NCBI GenBank assembly: GCA_026770585.1
Contig: MU646328.1
Location: 554,805 to 572,457 of the forward strand
Source: Baffinella frigidus
Taxonomy: Eukaryota; Cryptophyceae; Cryptomonadales; Baffinellaceae
DNA length: 17,653 bases
Reading direction: 5' to 3'
Position numbering within the stretch: the first letter of the stretch is position 1
DNA letters: not shown here
Content: more notes on this DNA, generated by a model
What the model was told of the DNA's origin: nothing
Seen by the model: only the letters and a program-made list of their open reading frames with translations
The model's database searches: none

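Overview
The window looks like nuclear DNA of a eukaryotic microbe. It has no operon-style reading frames, no ribosome binding sites and no RNA gene that I recognise. Short coding islands instead carry spliceosomal borders (…CAG| acceptors, |GTGAGG/GTAAGG/GTCTG… donors) and lie in introns filled with degenerate CCCTAAA/TTTAGGG-type heptamers, hairpin elements and minisatellites. Plant-type heptamers together with many tiny exons suggest an alga or alveolate (a chromerid or dinoflagellate relative is my guess); the species is not determined.

On the plus strand, from about 2.4 kb to the right edge, I can string together 17 short exons (48-114 nt). All are open, all read as heptad-rich, charged coiled coil, and they join in phase 0 except one junction. 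That junction is phase 2 on both sides and rebuilds an Arg codon. Together they give roughly 400 residues from 15 kb, so about 8% of the span is coding. The protein has no enzymatic motif and I cannot name it. Neither the start codon nor the stop codon is identifiable, so the gene is probably partial at both ends.

Layout: 1-1,000 heptamer array, microsatellite and a foldback element. 1,000-1,200 a duplicated acidic coding-like stretch. 1,209-2,040 foldback element and palindrome cluster. 2,042-3,200 exon B with six copies. 3,398-4,600 exon C with five copies, one split by a foldback element. 4,717-5,450 exon D with copies. 5,600-6,970 exon E with copies. 7,250-9,520 exons F, G, H, I with a minisatellite and a 138-bp duplication. 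9,761-11,340 exons J, K, L. 11,901-12,930 exons N and O with a recurring intronic inverted repeat. 12,949-13,900 foldback element and exon P. 14,087-15,390 exons Q and R in heptamer-rich introns. 15,441-16,605 foldback elements, one holding an inverted exon fragment. 16,795-17,653 a cluster of exon T copies.

The most striking signal is a polarity rule. Almost every exon has broken local copies. Copies upstream of the intact exon keep the acceptor and the exon 5' part. Copies downstream keep the exon 3' part and the donor. This is the footprint of repeated tandem duplications with a breakpoint inside an exon: the introns grow while one intact exon is preserved, leaving decoy half-exons.
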